A program made the position numbers and the translations under genes. Positions 35,099-44,268 of a stretch of DNA of 64,000 nucleotides are shown one piece after another. A model generated the notes under the pieces. It saw only the letters and a program-made list of their open reading frames with translations, was not told the origin of the DNA and ran no database searches. The stretch's first letter is position 1, and each line of letters begins with the position of its first letter. The DNA is from Nocardia fusca NBRC 14340 (GTDB lineage Bacteria > Actinomycetota > Actinomycetes > Mycobacteriales > Mycobacteriaceae), in assembly GCF_001618425.1 (NCBI RefSeq), contig NZ_BDCU01000062.1, forward strand, positions 1-64,000. Reading direction: 5' to 3'.

Positions 35099-35358
35099 GG
35101 TTCCTCCTGATTGCTGTTCGCCCGGCGATGTCTCGACCTTAGCGCGGTGCGGCGCGGGCCGCCGGTCCGGCGACGCCACCCGGGACGCGGATTCCGGCGG
35201 ACAAGGGCACGCATCCGATCGCCGCCGGTTTGCGCGGCGCAATCCCGGCTGCCACCATCACCTGCGGTGTAGCGCCGGGACCTCGATCGCAGCGGTACCG
35301 CCCAGCGGGCGGGACCGGGACCGGCGGTGAACAGCAGCGTTCGATACGGAGTGGGTTG

Positions 35359-35793
35359 ATGCTCAAAGGTTTCAAAGATTTCGTCATGCGCGGGAACGTC
35401 ATCGATCTGGCCGTCGCCGTCGTGATGGGCACCGCCTTCACCGCGGTGGTGAGCTCGGTGACCAAGGGCGTAGTGGAGCCGTTGCTGGCCCTACTCGGCG
35501 GCAGCGGCCAGTTCGGTTTCGGTGTCACACTGCTCGCGGGCAAACCCGCGACCTTCATCGCGCTCGGCCCGATCATCAGCGCCGCCATCGATTTCGTCAT
35601 GGTCGCGGCAGTGTTGTACTTCGCGCTCATCCTGCCGATGAAGACCATGCAGAAACGCTTCTACGCCCGCAACAACGTGGACGCCGAACCGTCGACCCCG
35701 GCCGATATCGCCCTGCTGACCGAGATCCGCGATCTGCTCGCCGAACGTGCGGAACTGGATAAGAAGGACACCGCGCAGGTCCGCTCCTCCTAG
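35359..35793 (+). CDS. mscL: Large-conductance mechanosensitive channel
   Basis: MscL opens under membrane tension to relieve osmotic shock. The 144 residues begin MLKGFKDFVMRGNVIDLAVA, the classic amphipathic N-helix and TM1. TM2 is FIALGPIISAAIDFVMVAAVLYFALIL, and the cytoplasmic helix ends TEIRDLLAERAEL. GGAG lies 7 bases before the ATG. The 260 bases upstream contain no recognisable gene. Confidence 0.95.
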   Translation: MLKGFKDFVMRGNVIDLAVAVVMGTAFTAVVSSVTKGVVEPLLALLGGSGQFGFGVTLLAGKPATFIALGPIISAAIDFVMVAAVLYFALILPMKTMQKRFYARNNVDAEPSTPADIALLTEIRDLLAERAELDKKDTAQVRSS

Positions 35794-35890
35794 ACGGCGG
35801 ACGGCCGGGGCCGGCGGTGACCGGCCGATCGTTCGAATCACGCCTCGTATAAACCTGTTCACCGGGCGGCGAAGCGCATACCTTCCCCCG

Positions 35891-36703
35891 GTGAGCTCGA
35901 CCGTCCTGCATCCCGCGGCCCTGACGCTGCGCGGGGTCCGCCGCAGTTTCGGACCCACCACCGTGCTGCGCGATATCGAGCTCGATATCGCGCCCGGGCA
36001 GATCATCGCGCTCGTCGGCGCGTCCGGATCGGGGAAATCGACCCTGTTGCGACTCATCGCCGGCCTCGATCGGCCCTCGGCCGGTTCGGTGACCATCGAC
36101 GATCGGCCCATCATCGGGGTCGACCCGCGCTGCGCGGTGGTTTTCCAGGAGCCGCGCCTGCTGCCGTGGCGGAATGTGGCCGGCAATGTCGCGCTCGGGT
36201 TGCCGGCCGGCACGGGCCGGGCCGTCGGCGCCGCCGCGGTGCGGACCTGGCTGGAGATCGTGGGGCTCACCGGTTTCGCGGAGTATCGGCCCCGCCGGAT
36301 CTCCGGCGGGATGGCCCAGCGGGCGGCCCTGGCGCGTGCCCTGGTGCGGCGGCCCGGAGTTCTGCTGCTGGACGAACCCTTCGCCGCCCTCGACGCGCTG
36401 AACCGGCTGAAGATGCAGAACCTGCTGCTCGAGGTGCACAGTGAGGTCGCCACCACGGTCGTGCTGGTCACCCACGATATCGATGAAGCGCTGGTGCTGG
36501 CCGACCGGATCGTGCTGCTGGAACCGGAGCCCGGTCGCGGCTCCGGCATCGGGGCGATCTTCGAGGTGCCCGGACCCCGGCCCCGGGAACGCTCCGACGG
36601 CCGGCTCACCGCATTGCGCGCCACTCTGCTCGACCGGCTCGGAGTCCCCGAGCCGGGCGCGGCCCCGGCCGCCGAGGTTCTCGTGAAGGAGACCGTCCGA
36701 TGA
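35891..36703 (+). CDS. ssuB: ABC importer ATP-binding subunit, aliphatic sulfonate/taurine type
   Basis: The 270 residues contain Walker A (GASGSGKST), the Q-loop VVFQEPRLLPWRNV typical of SsuB/TauB/NrtD, a signature in RRISGGMAQRAALARAL, and Walker B LLLDEPFAAL. The GTG at 35891 has no Shine-Dalgarno. TACCTT at 35879-35884 lies 6 bases before it, so the transcript may be leaderless. It overlaps the binding-protein gene by ATGA. Confidence 0.88.
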   Translation: MSSTVLHPAALTLRGVRRSFGPTTVLRDIELDIAPGQIIALVGASGSGKSTLLRLIAGLDRPSAGSVTIDDRPIIGVDPRCAVVFQEPRLLPWRNVAGNVALGLPAGTGRAVGAAAVRTWLEIVGLTGFAEYRPRRISGGMAQRAALARALVRRPGVLLLDEPFAALDALNRLKMQNLLLEVHSEVATTVVLVTHDIDEALVLADRIVLLEPEPGRGSGIGAIFEVPGPRPRERSDGRLTALRATLLDRLGVPEPGAAPAAEVLVKETVR

Positions 36704-37674
36704 AATTCCGTGCCGCCCTGGCGATCCTGACCGCGGCGGTGGCCGCGCTGACCGCCGGCTGTGTTCAGGGTGAGGGATCTGGTGACGCGGGCGGCGCCGA
36801 TATCAAGCTGGACTACGCCTACTACAACCCGCTCAGCCTGGTGGTGCGGGACCAGAAGCTTCTGGAGAACGCCGGTTACGACGTGACCTGGGTACTGTCC
36901 GCGGGCAGTAACAAGGCCAACGAGAACCTGCGCGCCGAAGCCATCGATGTGGGATCGACCGCCGGGTCCGCCGCGCTGCTGGCGCGGGCCAACAACACTC
37001 CGATCAAAGTCGTATCGCTGTACAGCAAACCGGAATGGACGGCGCTGGCCGTAGCGCCCGGCTCCCCGATCGGTTCGGTCGCGGACCTGCGCGGCCGCAA
37101 GATCGCGGCCACCAAGGGCACCGACCCCTACTTCTTCCTGTTGCAGGCGCTGGCCACCGCCGGGCTCACCGGCAAGGATGTCGATATCGTCAACCTCCAG
37201 CACTCGGACGGAAAGGTCGCGCTGGAGCGCGGTGCGGTGGCGGCCTGGGCTGCCCTGGACCCGTATATGGCGCAGAGCCGGCAGGAGGGCAAATCGCAAC
37301 TGCTCTACCGGAACCCGGATTTCACCACCTACGGCACCCTCAACGCCCGGGAGGATTTCCTCGCCGAACATCCCGACCGGGCACAGGCGGTCGTGGACGC
37401 GTACCGGACCGCGCGTGAGTGGGCGCTCGCGCATCCGGTGGAACTGACCGCGCTGCTGGCACGGGAGGCGAGCGTCACCCCCGAGGTCGCCGCGGAGGAA
37501 CTGGAACGGACCGTGCTCGACAACGACCCGGTGCCGGGCCCGGAGCTGCGCACTGTGCTGGAGCGGGTGGTACCCATCATCGTCGGTGACGGCAGTGTGC
37601 GGTCGGCGGAGGCCGCCACCGACGCGCTGGAGACCCTGTTCGAGCCGGAATTCGCGGCGCGGGCCGCTGCATGA
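36700..37674 (+). CDS. ssuA: ABC importer substrate-binding lipoprotein, SsuA/TauA type
   Basis: The 324-residue protein has a lipoprotein signal peptide, with the lipobox in ALTAGC (Cys 21). A type II periplasmic-binding fold follows: LDYAYYNPLSLVVRDQ, WVLSAGSNKANENLRA, ATKGTDPYFFLLQALA and NAREDFLAEHPDRAQAV. It is anchored outside the membrane and hands ligand to the permease. The Ssu class suggests alkanesulfonates, though related systems carry nitrate, pyrimidines or other anions. No desulfonating enzyme is adjacent. Confidence 0.87.
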   Translation: MKFRAALAILTAAVAALTAGCVQGEGSGDAGGADIKLDYAYYNPLSLVVRDQKLLENAGYDVTWVLSAGSNKANENLRAEAIDVGSTAGSAALLARANNTPIKVVSLYSKPEWTALAVAPGSPIGSVADLRGRKIAATKGTDPYFFLLQALATAGLTGKDVDIVNLQHSDGKVALERGAVAAWAALDPYMAQSRQEGKSQLLYRNPDFTTYGTLNAREDFLAEHPDRAQAVVDAYRTAREWALAHPVELTALLAREASVTPEVAAEELERTVLDNDPVPGPELRTVLERVVPIIVGDGSVRSAEAATDALETLFEPEFAARAAA

Positions 37675-38477
37675 GCACCACACCGCGGGTCGCCGATACC
37701 GCCACGGACGCTCCGCGGACCGTCGGCCCGCCGCGGTGGGCCCAGATCGGGCTCGGCCTGATCGTGCCGCTCGCGCTGCTCGCTCTGTGGCAGCTCGTCA
37801 CCGCGGCGGGCCTGTACTCGCCGTCCCAGCTGCCGCCGCCGGCCGATGTGTTCTCCGCCGCCACCGACCTGCTCGGCGACGGCGCGCTGTGGCACCATCT
37901 CGCCATCAGTGTGCAGCGCGAGATCATCGGCTATCTGGCCGGCGCGGCGGCCGCGCTGGCCTTGGGCACGCTGATCGGACTGTCCGACCTCGCCCGTCGC
38001 CTGCTCGCGCCGACGGTGGAGATCCTGCGCACCGTGCCGTCCCTGGCCTGGGTGCCGCTGCTGCTGTTGTGGCTGGGGATCGGCGAACAACCCAAGGTCG
38101 TGCTGGTCGCCATCGGCGCGTTCTTCCCGATCTACACGACCACCGCTTCGGCGCTGTCCCAGGTGGATTCGCAGCTGATCGAGGTCGGCCGCGCCTACGG
38201 CCTGCGCGGCGCGGCCCTGCTCACCCGGATCATGCTGCCCGCCGCGGCGCCCTCGATCCTCAACGGGCTGCGGCTGGGTCTGGTGAACGGCTGGCTGTTC
38301 CTGGTCGCCGCCGAACTCATCGCATCCTCGAAAGGCCTCGGATTCCTGCTGATCGACAGTCAGAACACCGGCCGCACCGACATCATGCTGCTGGCCATCG
38401 TGCTGCTGGCCGGCCTCGGCAAGATCAGTGATATCGCCTTCGGCGCGGTGGAACGGGCGGTCGTGGCGCGGCGGTGA
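37671..38477 (+). CDS. ssuC: ABC importer permease subunit, SsuC/TauC type
   Basis: The 268-residue BPD_transp_1 protein has about six helices. The EAA loop reads EVGRAYGLRGAALLTRIMLPAAAPSILNGL. LRTVPSLAWVPLLLLWLG is typical of SsuC. It starts in an ATGA overlap with the lipoprotein stop. The operon ends here, 36 bases before the stop of the convergent 345-residue gene. Confidence 0.88.
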   Translation: MSTTPRVADTATDAPRTVGPPRWAQIGLGLIVPLALLALWQLVTAAGLYSPSQLPPPADVFSAATDLLGDGALWHHLAISVQREIIGYLAGAAAALALGTLIGLSDLARRLLAPTVEILRTVPSLAWVPLLLLWLGIGEQPKVVLVAIGAFFPIYTTTASALSQVDSQLIEVGRAYGLRGAALLTRIMLPAAAPSILNGLRLGLVNGWLFLVAAELIASSKGLGFLLIDSQNTGRTDIMLLAIVLLAGLGKISDIAFGAVERAVVARR

Positions 38478-38513
38478 GCGATCCACCCGATGGACGGCAC
38501 GGTGCCGCCTCCG

Positions 38514-39551
38514 CTACTCGGCCGGAGTGAGGATCTTCAAGATCTCGTCGGAGTAGTAGAAGGGTTCCAGCCGCTCCCGGATCAACCCCGCCAGCACTCC
38601 GTCCCGTTCGGCGGCCGCCACCACCGCCGGACCGTAGCGCAGGATCTCGGTGACGATGTCCTCGCCGGTCAGGCCCAGCTCCGTGAGCAGCTCGGCGAGC
38701 GTGTGGTCCCGGTACTTCTCGTGGAAAACCTGCACGCATTCGGCCACCAGCAGGCCGAAATACTCCTTCTCGCGGGTGGTCACCGCGATGCGGTAGCAGA
38801 GCGCGACGAGTTCGTGGAGGTCTTGTTTCGTGAGGTACTCCCGCAGGCCGCTGATCGGTTCGTCGGCGTGCAGATCCCAGAACTCCATGGTGGCGTCGTG
38901 CACGGGGGCGTCGCGCAGCATTTCGCGGATGGCGTTGTTGGTGCGTTTGAGGGCGTACAGGGCGCCCTTGCCCGCGATATCGCCGAGGATGGTGTTGGAT
39001 TCGGCGACCTTGCGGGCGCGGTCGGCGGCGGACTGCCCGAGCGACATGAGTGTGCCCATACCGGGGATCTTCTCCGCGCGCTGCCGGTTGGCCTCCACGA
39101 AATCGCCGACCAGTTTGTCGACGAACTTGGAGGCGACGGTGGCCACCAGGGGACTGTCGGTCAGTCGTTCCAGAACCCGTTCCTGGGTCTGGTGCATATC
39201 CACGATCTTCTGCAGCAGCGCCTCGACCGGTTCGCGCTCGACCAGTTCGCCCAGGGTGTGGTCCTCGTTGGCGGCGATGCTGTCGTAGATCGCGTCGGCG
39301 AACAGACCGGCGGTATCCGCCAGGACCGCGCTGCCGCCGACCTTGTCGACCAGGGTGGCCACGGTCTGCTCGAGCTGTTCGATCTCGACCACCTCGCCCG
39401 CGCGCGCCGTGCCCGCGACTTCGAGCGCGGCCGCCACATCCCGGGCGACGACTTCGGCGAACCGGTCCCCGCTCACTTCGCTCAGCAGCCACTGCACCTG
39501 AGCATCGAGCAGCCGTCCGGCGAGTACGCGTGCGGTATCGTCCTCGGTCAC
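38514..39551 (-). CDS. Conserved helical protein of unknown function (345 residues)
   Basis: The protein is almost all helix and acidic, with no signal peptide, membrane segment or catalytic motif I recognise. Noticeable segments are KFVDKLVGDFVEANRQRAEKIPG, SAADRARKVAESNTILG, ALYALKRTNNAIREML and LREYLTKQDLHELVALCYRIAVTTREKEYFGL. The GTG at 39551 lies inside the first of the 68-bp repeats, whose AAGGAGT supplies its ribosome-binding site. The 167-residue gene lies upstream across the repeats on the same strand, so the two are probably one operon. Confidence 0.8.
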   Translation of the reverse strand: MTEDDTARVLAGRLLDAQVQWLLSEVSGDRFAEVVARDVAAALEVAGTARAGEVVEIEQLEQTVATLVDKVGGSAVLADTAGLFADAIYDSIAANEDHTLGELVEREPVEALLQKIVDMHQTQERVLERLTDSPLVATVASKFVDKLVGDFVEANRQRAEKIPGMGTLMSLGQSAADRARKVAESNTILGDIAGKGALYALKRTNNAIREMLRDAPVHDATMEFWDLHADEPISGLREYLTKQDLHELVALCYRIAVTTREKEYFGLLVAECVQVFHEKYRDHTLAELLTELGLTGEDIVTEILRYGPAVVAAAERDGVLAGLIRERLEPFYYSDEILKILTPAE

Positions 39552-39891
39552 AAATACTCCTTCGAAGCGGCTTCATACGGTCGGCGGAAGCCGCAGCGAA
39601 GGCGAAGGTATCCCCTCACAAATCCTCCTTCGAAGCAGCCCCATGCGGTCGGCGGAAGCCGCAGCGAAGGCGAAGGTATCCCCTCACAAATCCTCCTTCG
39701 AAGCAGCCCCATGCGGTCGGCGGAGGCCGCAGCGAAGGCGGAGGTATCCCCTCACAAATCCTCCTTCGAAGCAGCCCCATGCGGTCGGCGGAGGCCGCAG
39801 CGAAGGCGAAGGTATCCCCTCACAAATCCTCCTTCGAAGCAGCCCCATGCGGTCGGCGGAGGCCGCAGCGAAGGCGAAGGTATCGCCCCAT
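39548..39891 (-). other. Chain of five translationally coupled 23-codon ORFs in the repeats
   Basis: Reading the minus strand, the first ORF starts at the ATG at 39891. The next four start at the GTGs at 39823, 39755, 39687 and 39619. Each runs 24 codons including its TGA, and each TGA overlaps the next start as GTGA. The last overlaps the GTG at 39551 of the 345-residue protein. The predicted peptides are alike (MRGYLRLRCGLRRPHGAA then SKEDL), basic and Arg-rich. A 68-base unit is 3n+2, so each unit shifts frame and stops its own ORF. Whether the peptides matter, or only the ribosome hand-over, is unknown. Confidence 0.6.
39549..39888. repeat. Five tandem 68-bp repeats carrying ribosome-binding site and start codon
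   Basis: Units begin at 39549, 39617, 39685, 39753 and 39821, each exactly 68 bases. Units 2-4 differ from each other by at most two bases. Unit 1, nearest the downstream gene, is the most divergent. Unit 5 ends differently (gccc instead of ccct). On the minus strand every unit ends AAGGAGGATTTGTG (AAGGAGTATTTGTG in unit 1), a ribosome-binding site followed by a GTG. There are no spacers, so this is not CRISPR. It looks like a minisatellite born by duplication of a gene's own translation start. Confidence 0.97.
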
Positions 39892-39922
39892 CCCGTGTCG
39901 CTCCGGCGCGGGCCGGGCGGGA

Positions 39923-40426
39923 TCAGGACCCTTCGCCCTCGTGCAAAGAGGTGCGAATCTGTGCCAGACGTTCCCGCGCGGCCTGTTCACGCGCTTCCCA
40001 CTGTTCGTCGGCGCCGCGGCCGGCCGGGCTCTGCCTACCGAGTGCCCGTGCACCGAACGCGGTGCCGAAACGCCGCTCGACCTTATCGCGAACGGAGCCG
40101 AACGTCGGCACACCGGAAGTGCTGTAGCCACCGGCTGCTCCCCCGCTCGGCCCGGTGGCCGCGCCGACACCCCCGCCCACCTGCGACGACGAACCGAGAT
40201 CGGCTGCGGCTCCATAGCCGGGGGGCGGCGGGGTGCCGGGAATCACAGCGGGCGCCGCCGCGCTCTGCCCGGTTTCCGACAGCAGCCGGGTGGCAGCTTC
40301 GTACAGCGGGGCCAGCTTGTCGCGGCCCGCCGCGGCCACCACCAGGACGGCCAGCAACTGCTCGTCGGGCAGGGCCGCCAACCGCGCGGCGAGCGCGCCC
40401 GGATCGCCTGTGCTGGGTTCAGTCAT
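39923..40426 (-). CDS. Protein of unknown function with Gly/Ala/Ser-rich middle (167 residues)
   Basis: The N-terminal 55 residues (ALAARLAALPDEQLLAVLVV then AGRDKLAPLYEAATRLL) look like a compact helical domain. Residues 55-105 are Pro/Gly/Ala/Ser-rich. The C-terminus (DEQWEAREQAARERLAQIRT) is a charged helix likely to form a coiled coil. There is no signal peptide. It lies just downstream of pheT on the same strand and just upstream of the repeat array. I recognise no family. Confidence 0.7.
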   Translation of the reverse strand: MTEPSTGDPGALAARLAALPDEQLLAVLVVAAAGRDKLAPLYEAATRLLSETGQSAAAPAVIPGTPPPPGYGAAADLGSSSQVGGGVGAATGPSGGAAGGYSTSGVPTFGSVRDKVERRFGTAFGARALGRQSPAGRGADEQWEAREQAARERLAQIRTSLHEGEGS

Positions 40427-40494
40427 GCGATCAGCCTACGACGTCCGGCCCGCCCGTTCGGACGTACCGACCACGTTGCCGGAGAACGGCTCTC

Positions 40495-42996
40495 CTAGGA
40501 GCGGATCACCGCGCCCACCGCGTCTGCCGCGGCGGCCACGGCGGCATCGCGCGCGGCGCTGGCCTCGTCCTCGGTGAGAGTGCGGTCGGTGGCCCGGAAA
40601 CGCAGGGCGTAGGTGAGCGATTTACGTCCCGCCCCGGCCTGCGCGCCCGCGTACACGTCGAACAGCGCGATATCCTCGAGCAGTTCCCCGCCACCGGATC
40701 GCAGCGCGGTCTCCACCTCCGCCGCCGGAACATCGTGCGCGACACTCACCGAGACGTCCTGCAGCACGGCCGGGAACGGCGAGATGGCCGGCGCGGGCCG
40801 GGCCTCGCGCAGCGGCAGTGCGTCCAGATCCAGTTCCAGGGCGCAGGTGCGCGGCGGCAGGCCGGAGCGTTCCAGTACGCCGGGATGCAATTCGCCGGCG
40901 TAGCCGATCACGACACCGTCCACCGTCAGCTCGGCGCACCGCCCCGGATGCCACGGCAGGTGCTTGCCGGGCCGGCGTTCGAGTTCGACCCCGGCGGCCT
41001 CGGCGACCACATCGGCGAGCGCGAACGCGTCGGCGGCTTCGGCCGGCCGCCCCGGACCCCATGGACCGCGGGGTTCCCGGCGGCCGGTGAGCACCACCGC
41101 GACGTGCTGCGGCTGATCGGGCAGCGAGGCCAGCAGTTCGGCGACCTCCGCGTCGGTCGGGCGGCGGTCCACCGGCAGCGGCGCCACCGGCGCGGTGTCC
41201 GGGCCGGGCAGTACGACCTGGGCGATCCCGTAGAGCGACAGATCGCGGGCGCCGCGGGAGATATTGCGGGCCGCGATCTCCAGCAGGCCCGGCAGCAGCG
41301 TGGTGGCGAGTTCGGCGCGTTCGACGTCCAGCGGGTTCAGTACCCGGGTGGTGGTGCGGCGGTGGTCGTCGGCGTCCAGCCCCCAGGTGTCGAAGACCCC
41401 CGCGGGCAGGAACACCGGCGGCGGCACCTCGACACAGCCGGCGAAGGCCAGTGCCCGGCTCACCGCGCGGCGGCGGCGCTGCACGGCGGTGAGGCCGCGC
41501 CCGGCGGGCGCCTGCGGCAGCACCAGCGGGATCTGTTCCAGACCCTCGAGCCGCAGCACCTCTTCCACCAGGTCGGCCGGCTGGACGAGATCCGGCCGCC
41601 AGCTCGGCGGCGTCACCACCAGCTGACCGTGGCCGCTGGTCTCGTCGACCGCCACCTCGACATGGCAGCCGATCTGGGTGAGGCGGCGCGCGGACGTGCC
41701 GGGAGCGTACTGGACACCGGCCACCCGGTCGGGCAGGTCGATATCCATCCGGATCGGTTCCGGCGGGGTCAGCGGCAGCCGGATATCGGTGAGCGTGGGC
41801 TCCACCGTGCCGCCGGCGATCTCCGCGAGCAGGGACGCGGCCCGGTCCAGCGCGGCCAGGTTGAGTTCCGGGTCCACCACCCGTTCGTAGCGTTTACTCG
41901 CCTCCGACACCAGTTTGTGGCGGCGGGCGGTGCGGTAGATGAACAGCGGATCCCAGGTGGCGGCCTCGAGGACGATATCGGTGGACTCCGCGCCCACCTC
42001 GGTGGACGCCCCACCCATCACACCGGCCAGCGAGACCACCCCGGTGTCGTCGGCGATCACCACATCCTCGGCGTCGAGTTCCCGTTCGACCTCGTCGAGG
42101 GTGCGCAGGGTCTCACCGGGGCGCGCGCGGCGCACCACCAGACCGCCGCTGAGTTTCGCCGCGTCGAAGGCGTGCAGCGGCTGTCCGAGTTCCAGCATCA
42201 CGTAGTTGGTGACATCGACCGCCGGGGAGATGGGCCGCACGCCCGCCAGCAGCAACCGGCGCTGCAGCCACCACGGGCTCACCGCGTGCGGATCGATACC
42301 GATGACCCGGCGGACACCGAAGCGGGTGCAGCCCGATTCCGGTACCACGTCCACCGGCCACGCCTCGGGCCCTTCGGGAAGGGTGCGCACGGCCGGATCG
42401 GCGTATTCGAGATCGAAACCGCAGGCCAGTTCGCGGGCCAGGCCGCGGACCGAGAAGCAGTAACCGCGGTCGGGAGTGATGTTCAGTTCGATGACGGTAT
42501 CGCCGAGACCGAGCAGGTCGTTGGCATCCGTACCGGGTTCGGCGGTACCGGGTTCCAGCACCAGGATGCCCGAATGGTCCTTGCCGATACCGAGTTCGGC
42601 GACCGAGCAGATCATGCCGTGGGATACGTGGCCGTAGGTCTTGCGGGAGGAGATGGCGAAACCGCCCGGCAGCACACCGCCGGGCAGCACCACGACGACC
42701 AGGTCACCGACCGCGAAGTTGGTGGCTCCGCAGACGATCTCCTGGAGTTCAGCCGCGCCGATATCGACCTTGCAGAACCGGATGGGTTTCTTGAACTCGG
42801 TGAGCTCGGTGATCTCGGCGACCCGGCCGACCACCAGCGGGTGTTCGATATCCCCGCCCACCCGTTCCAGCTCGTCGACCTCCTCGACTTCGAGCCCGAC
42901 CCGGACGAATCCGGCGTCGAGTTCCTCCGGTGTCACCTCCCAGTCGGGGACGGTGCGGCGGATCGTTTCGGCCAGCCAGGACTGCGCTACTCGCAC
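40495..42996 (-). CDS. pheT: Phenylalanyl-tRNA synthetase beta subunit
   Basis: The 833-residue protein has the N-terminal tRNA-binding (EMAP-like) domain (RFCKVDIGAAELQEIVCGATNF), B3/B4 editing domains (FVRVGLEVEEVDELERVG, GCTRFGVRRVIGID), B5, and the C-terminal ferredoxin-like anticodon domain (FPAVLQDVSVSVAHDVPAAEV). The GTG at 42996 is 30 bases downstream of pheS. The order pheS-pheT is standard. Confidence 0.96.
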   Translation of the reverse strand: MRVAQSWLAETIRRTVPDWEVTPEELDAGFVRVGLEVEEVDELERVGGDIEHPLVVGRVAEITELTEFKKPIRFCKVDIGAAELQEIVCGATNFAVGDLVVVVLPGGVLPGGFAISSRKTYGHVSHGMICSVAELGIGKDHSGILVLEPGTAEPGTDANDLLGLGDTVIELNITPDRGYCFSVRGLARELACGFDLEYADPAVRTLPEGPEAWPVDVVPESGCTRFGVRRVIGIDPHAVSPWWLQRRLLLAGVRPISPAVDVTNYVMLELGQPLHAFDAAKLSGGLVVRRARPGETLRTLDEVERELDAEDVVIADDTGVVSLAGVMGGASTEVGAESTDIVLEAATWDPLFIYRTARRHKLVSEASKRYERVVDPELNLAALDRAASLLAEIAGGTVEPTLTDIRLPLTPPEPIRMDIDLPDRVAGVQYAPGTSARRLTQIGCHVEVAVDETSGHGQLVVTPPSWRPDLVQPADLVEEVLRLEGLEQIPLVLPQAPAGRGLTAVQRRRRAVSRALAFAGCVEVPPPVFLPAGVFDTWGLDADDHRRTTTRVLNPLDVERAELATTLLPGLLEIAARNISRGARDLSLYGIAQVVLPGPDTAPVAPLPVDRRPTDAEVAELLASLPDQPQHVAVVLTGRREPRGPWGPGRPAEAADAFALADVVAEAAGVELERRPGKHLPWHPGRCAELTVDGVVIGYAGELHPGVLERSGLPPRTCALELDLDALPLREARPAPAISPFPAVLQDVSVSVAHDVPAAEVETALRSGGGELLEDIALFDVYAGAQAGAGRKSLTYALRFRATDRTLTEDEASAARDAAVAAAADAVGAVIRS

Positions 42997-43026
42997 TGTG
43001 ACGTTCGCTCTCTCGCTCGAAAAAGG

Positions 43027-44100
43027 TCAGGACCGGATACCGAAGGGCAGGGTGAACCGCACATCACCCTCGACGATGTCGCGCATATCGGGAATTCCGT
43101 TGCGGAACTGCAGCGTCCGCTCCAGCCCCATACCGAACGCGAAGCCGCTGTACTCGTCGGGGTCGATCCCGCTGGCGATCAGCACCTTCGGGTTGACCAT
43201 GCCGCACCCGCCCCATTCGACCCAGCCGGCGCCGCCCTTCTTGTCGGGGAACCAGACGTCGACCTCGGCCGAAGGTTCGGTGAACGGGAAGTAGTTGGGC
43301 CGGATCCGGGTGGTGGTCTCGGGACCGAACAGGGCCCGCGCGAACGCGTCCAGCGTGCCGCGCAGATGCGCCATGGTCAGGCCTTTATCGATGGCCAGCC
43401 CCTCGACCTGCGAGAACACCGGAGTATGGGTGGCATCGAGCTCGTCGGTGCGGAAGGTGCGCCCCGGGCACACCACATAGATCGGCAGGTCGCGTTCCAG
43501 CATGGACCGCACCTGCACCGGGGAGGTGTGGGTGCGCAGCACCTGGCGCGAACCGGCCGGTGCGATATGGAAGGTGTCCTGCATGGTGCGCGCGGGGTGG
43601 TCGGGCAGGAAGTTGAGCGCGTCGAAGTTGAAATGCTCGGTCTCCACCTCCGGCCCCTCGGCGATCTCCCAGCCCATTGCGACGAACACATCGGCGACCT
43701 GCTCGGAGATGACGGTGATCGGATGACGGGCACCCACCTGGCCCCGGTCGGCCGGGAGCGTGACATCGATCGCCTCGGCGACCAGCACCGCGGCATCACG
43801 TTCGGCGAGCAGCACGCGCTGCCGTTCCTCGAACGCCTCCGATACCCGCGCCCGCGCCTTGTTCACCCGCTTACCGGCGTCGGCCTTCTCCGATTTGGGC
43901 AGCGATCCCAGCGACCGCTGGGCCAGCGCGATCGGCGACCGGCCGCCCATATGCTCGGTTTTCGCACCCGCGAGCGCGTCCAGATCGGCAGCGGCCGCGA
44001 AGTCCTTCTCGGCCGCCGCGGCCGCGGCGGCCAGGGCTTCTTCGGTGAGGGCGGATTCCTGCCCGCCGGTCGCTGCGCCTGCGTCGGTGTCGTCGGCCAC
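43027..44100 (-). CDS. pheS: Phenylalanyl-tRNA synthetase alpha subunit
   Basis: The 357-residue class II subunit has an N-terminal coiled coil (residues 20-110), motif 2 (FRTDELDATHTPVFSQVEGLAID), motif 3 (GFAFGMGLERTLQFRNGIPDMR), and the Phe pocket region FTEPSAEVDVWF. The GTG at 44100 follows GGGAGAGACGAG. The 168-base gap upstream is shared with the divergent GT87 gene. I found no T-box and no Phe-rich leader. Confidence 0.96.
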   Translation of the reverse strand: MADDTDAGAATGGQESALTEEALAAAAAAAEKDFAAAADLDALAGAKTEHMGGRSPIALAQRSLGSLPKSEKADAGKRVNKARARVSEAFEERQRVLLAERDAAVLVAEAIDVTLPADRGQVGARHPITVISEQVADVFVAMGWEIAEGPEVETEHFNFDALNFLPDHPARTMQDTFHIAPAGSRQVLRTHTSPVQVRSMLERDLPIYVVCPGRTFRTDELDATHTPVFSQVEGLAIDKGLTMAHLRGTLDAFARALFGPETTTRIRPNYFPFTEPSAEVDVWFPDKKGGAGWVEWGGCGMVNPKVLIASGIDPDEYSGFAFGMGLERTLQFRNGIPDMRDIVEGDVRFTLPFGIRS

Positions 44101-44268
44101 GGTCTACTCGTCTCTCCCCTGGGCATCGGTGAGCGGGCCCGGTCGGCTCCGGCGCCCGTATTGCTGCTGGTGGAATCGTATTCGATGGCCCCTACCGGAC
44201 TCACGCCGATATCCCCCGCCGCTCACTGCCCGGTACATGGACACCGTCAACCGGTAAAGTCCCCTCCG

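Noticed and set aside
35099..35358. Partial SAF-domain or other gene upstream of mscL
   Set aside because: The open frame joined to mscL has no motif or ribosome-binding site of its own.
39549..39888. CRISPR array
   Set aside because: The 68-bp units are contiguous with no variable spacers, and no cas gene is present.
44104..44250. Attenuating leader peptide for pheST (44-codon ORF)
   Set aside because: It has only one Phe codon, no terminator/antiterminator pair and no promoter placed to fit.
39643..44268. Very long plus-strand open frame (about 1,540 codons) running into the GT87 gene
   Set aside because: It is the antisense of the repeats, pheT and pheS, with an Arg/Gly/His-rich make-up and no motif. 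Only the part from the ATG at 44269 is a gene.
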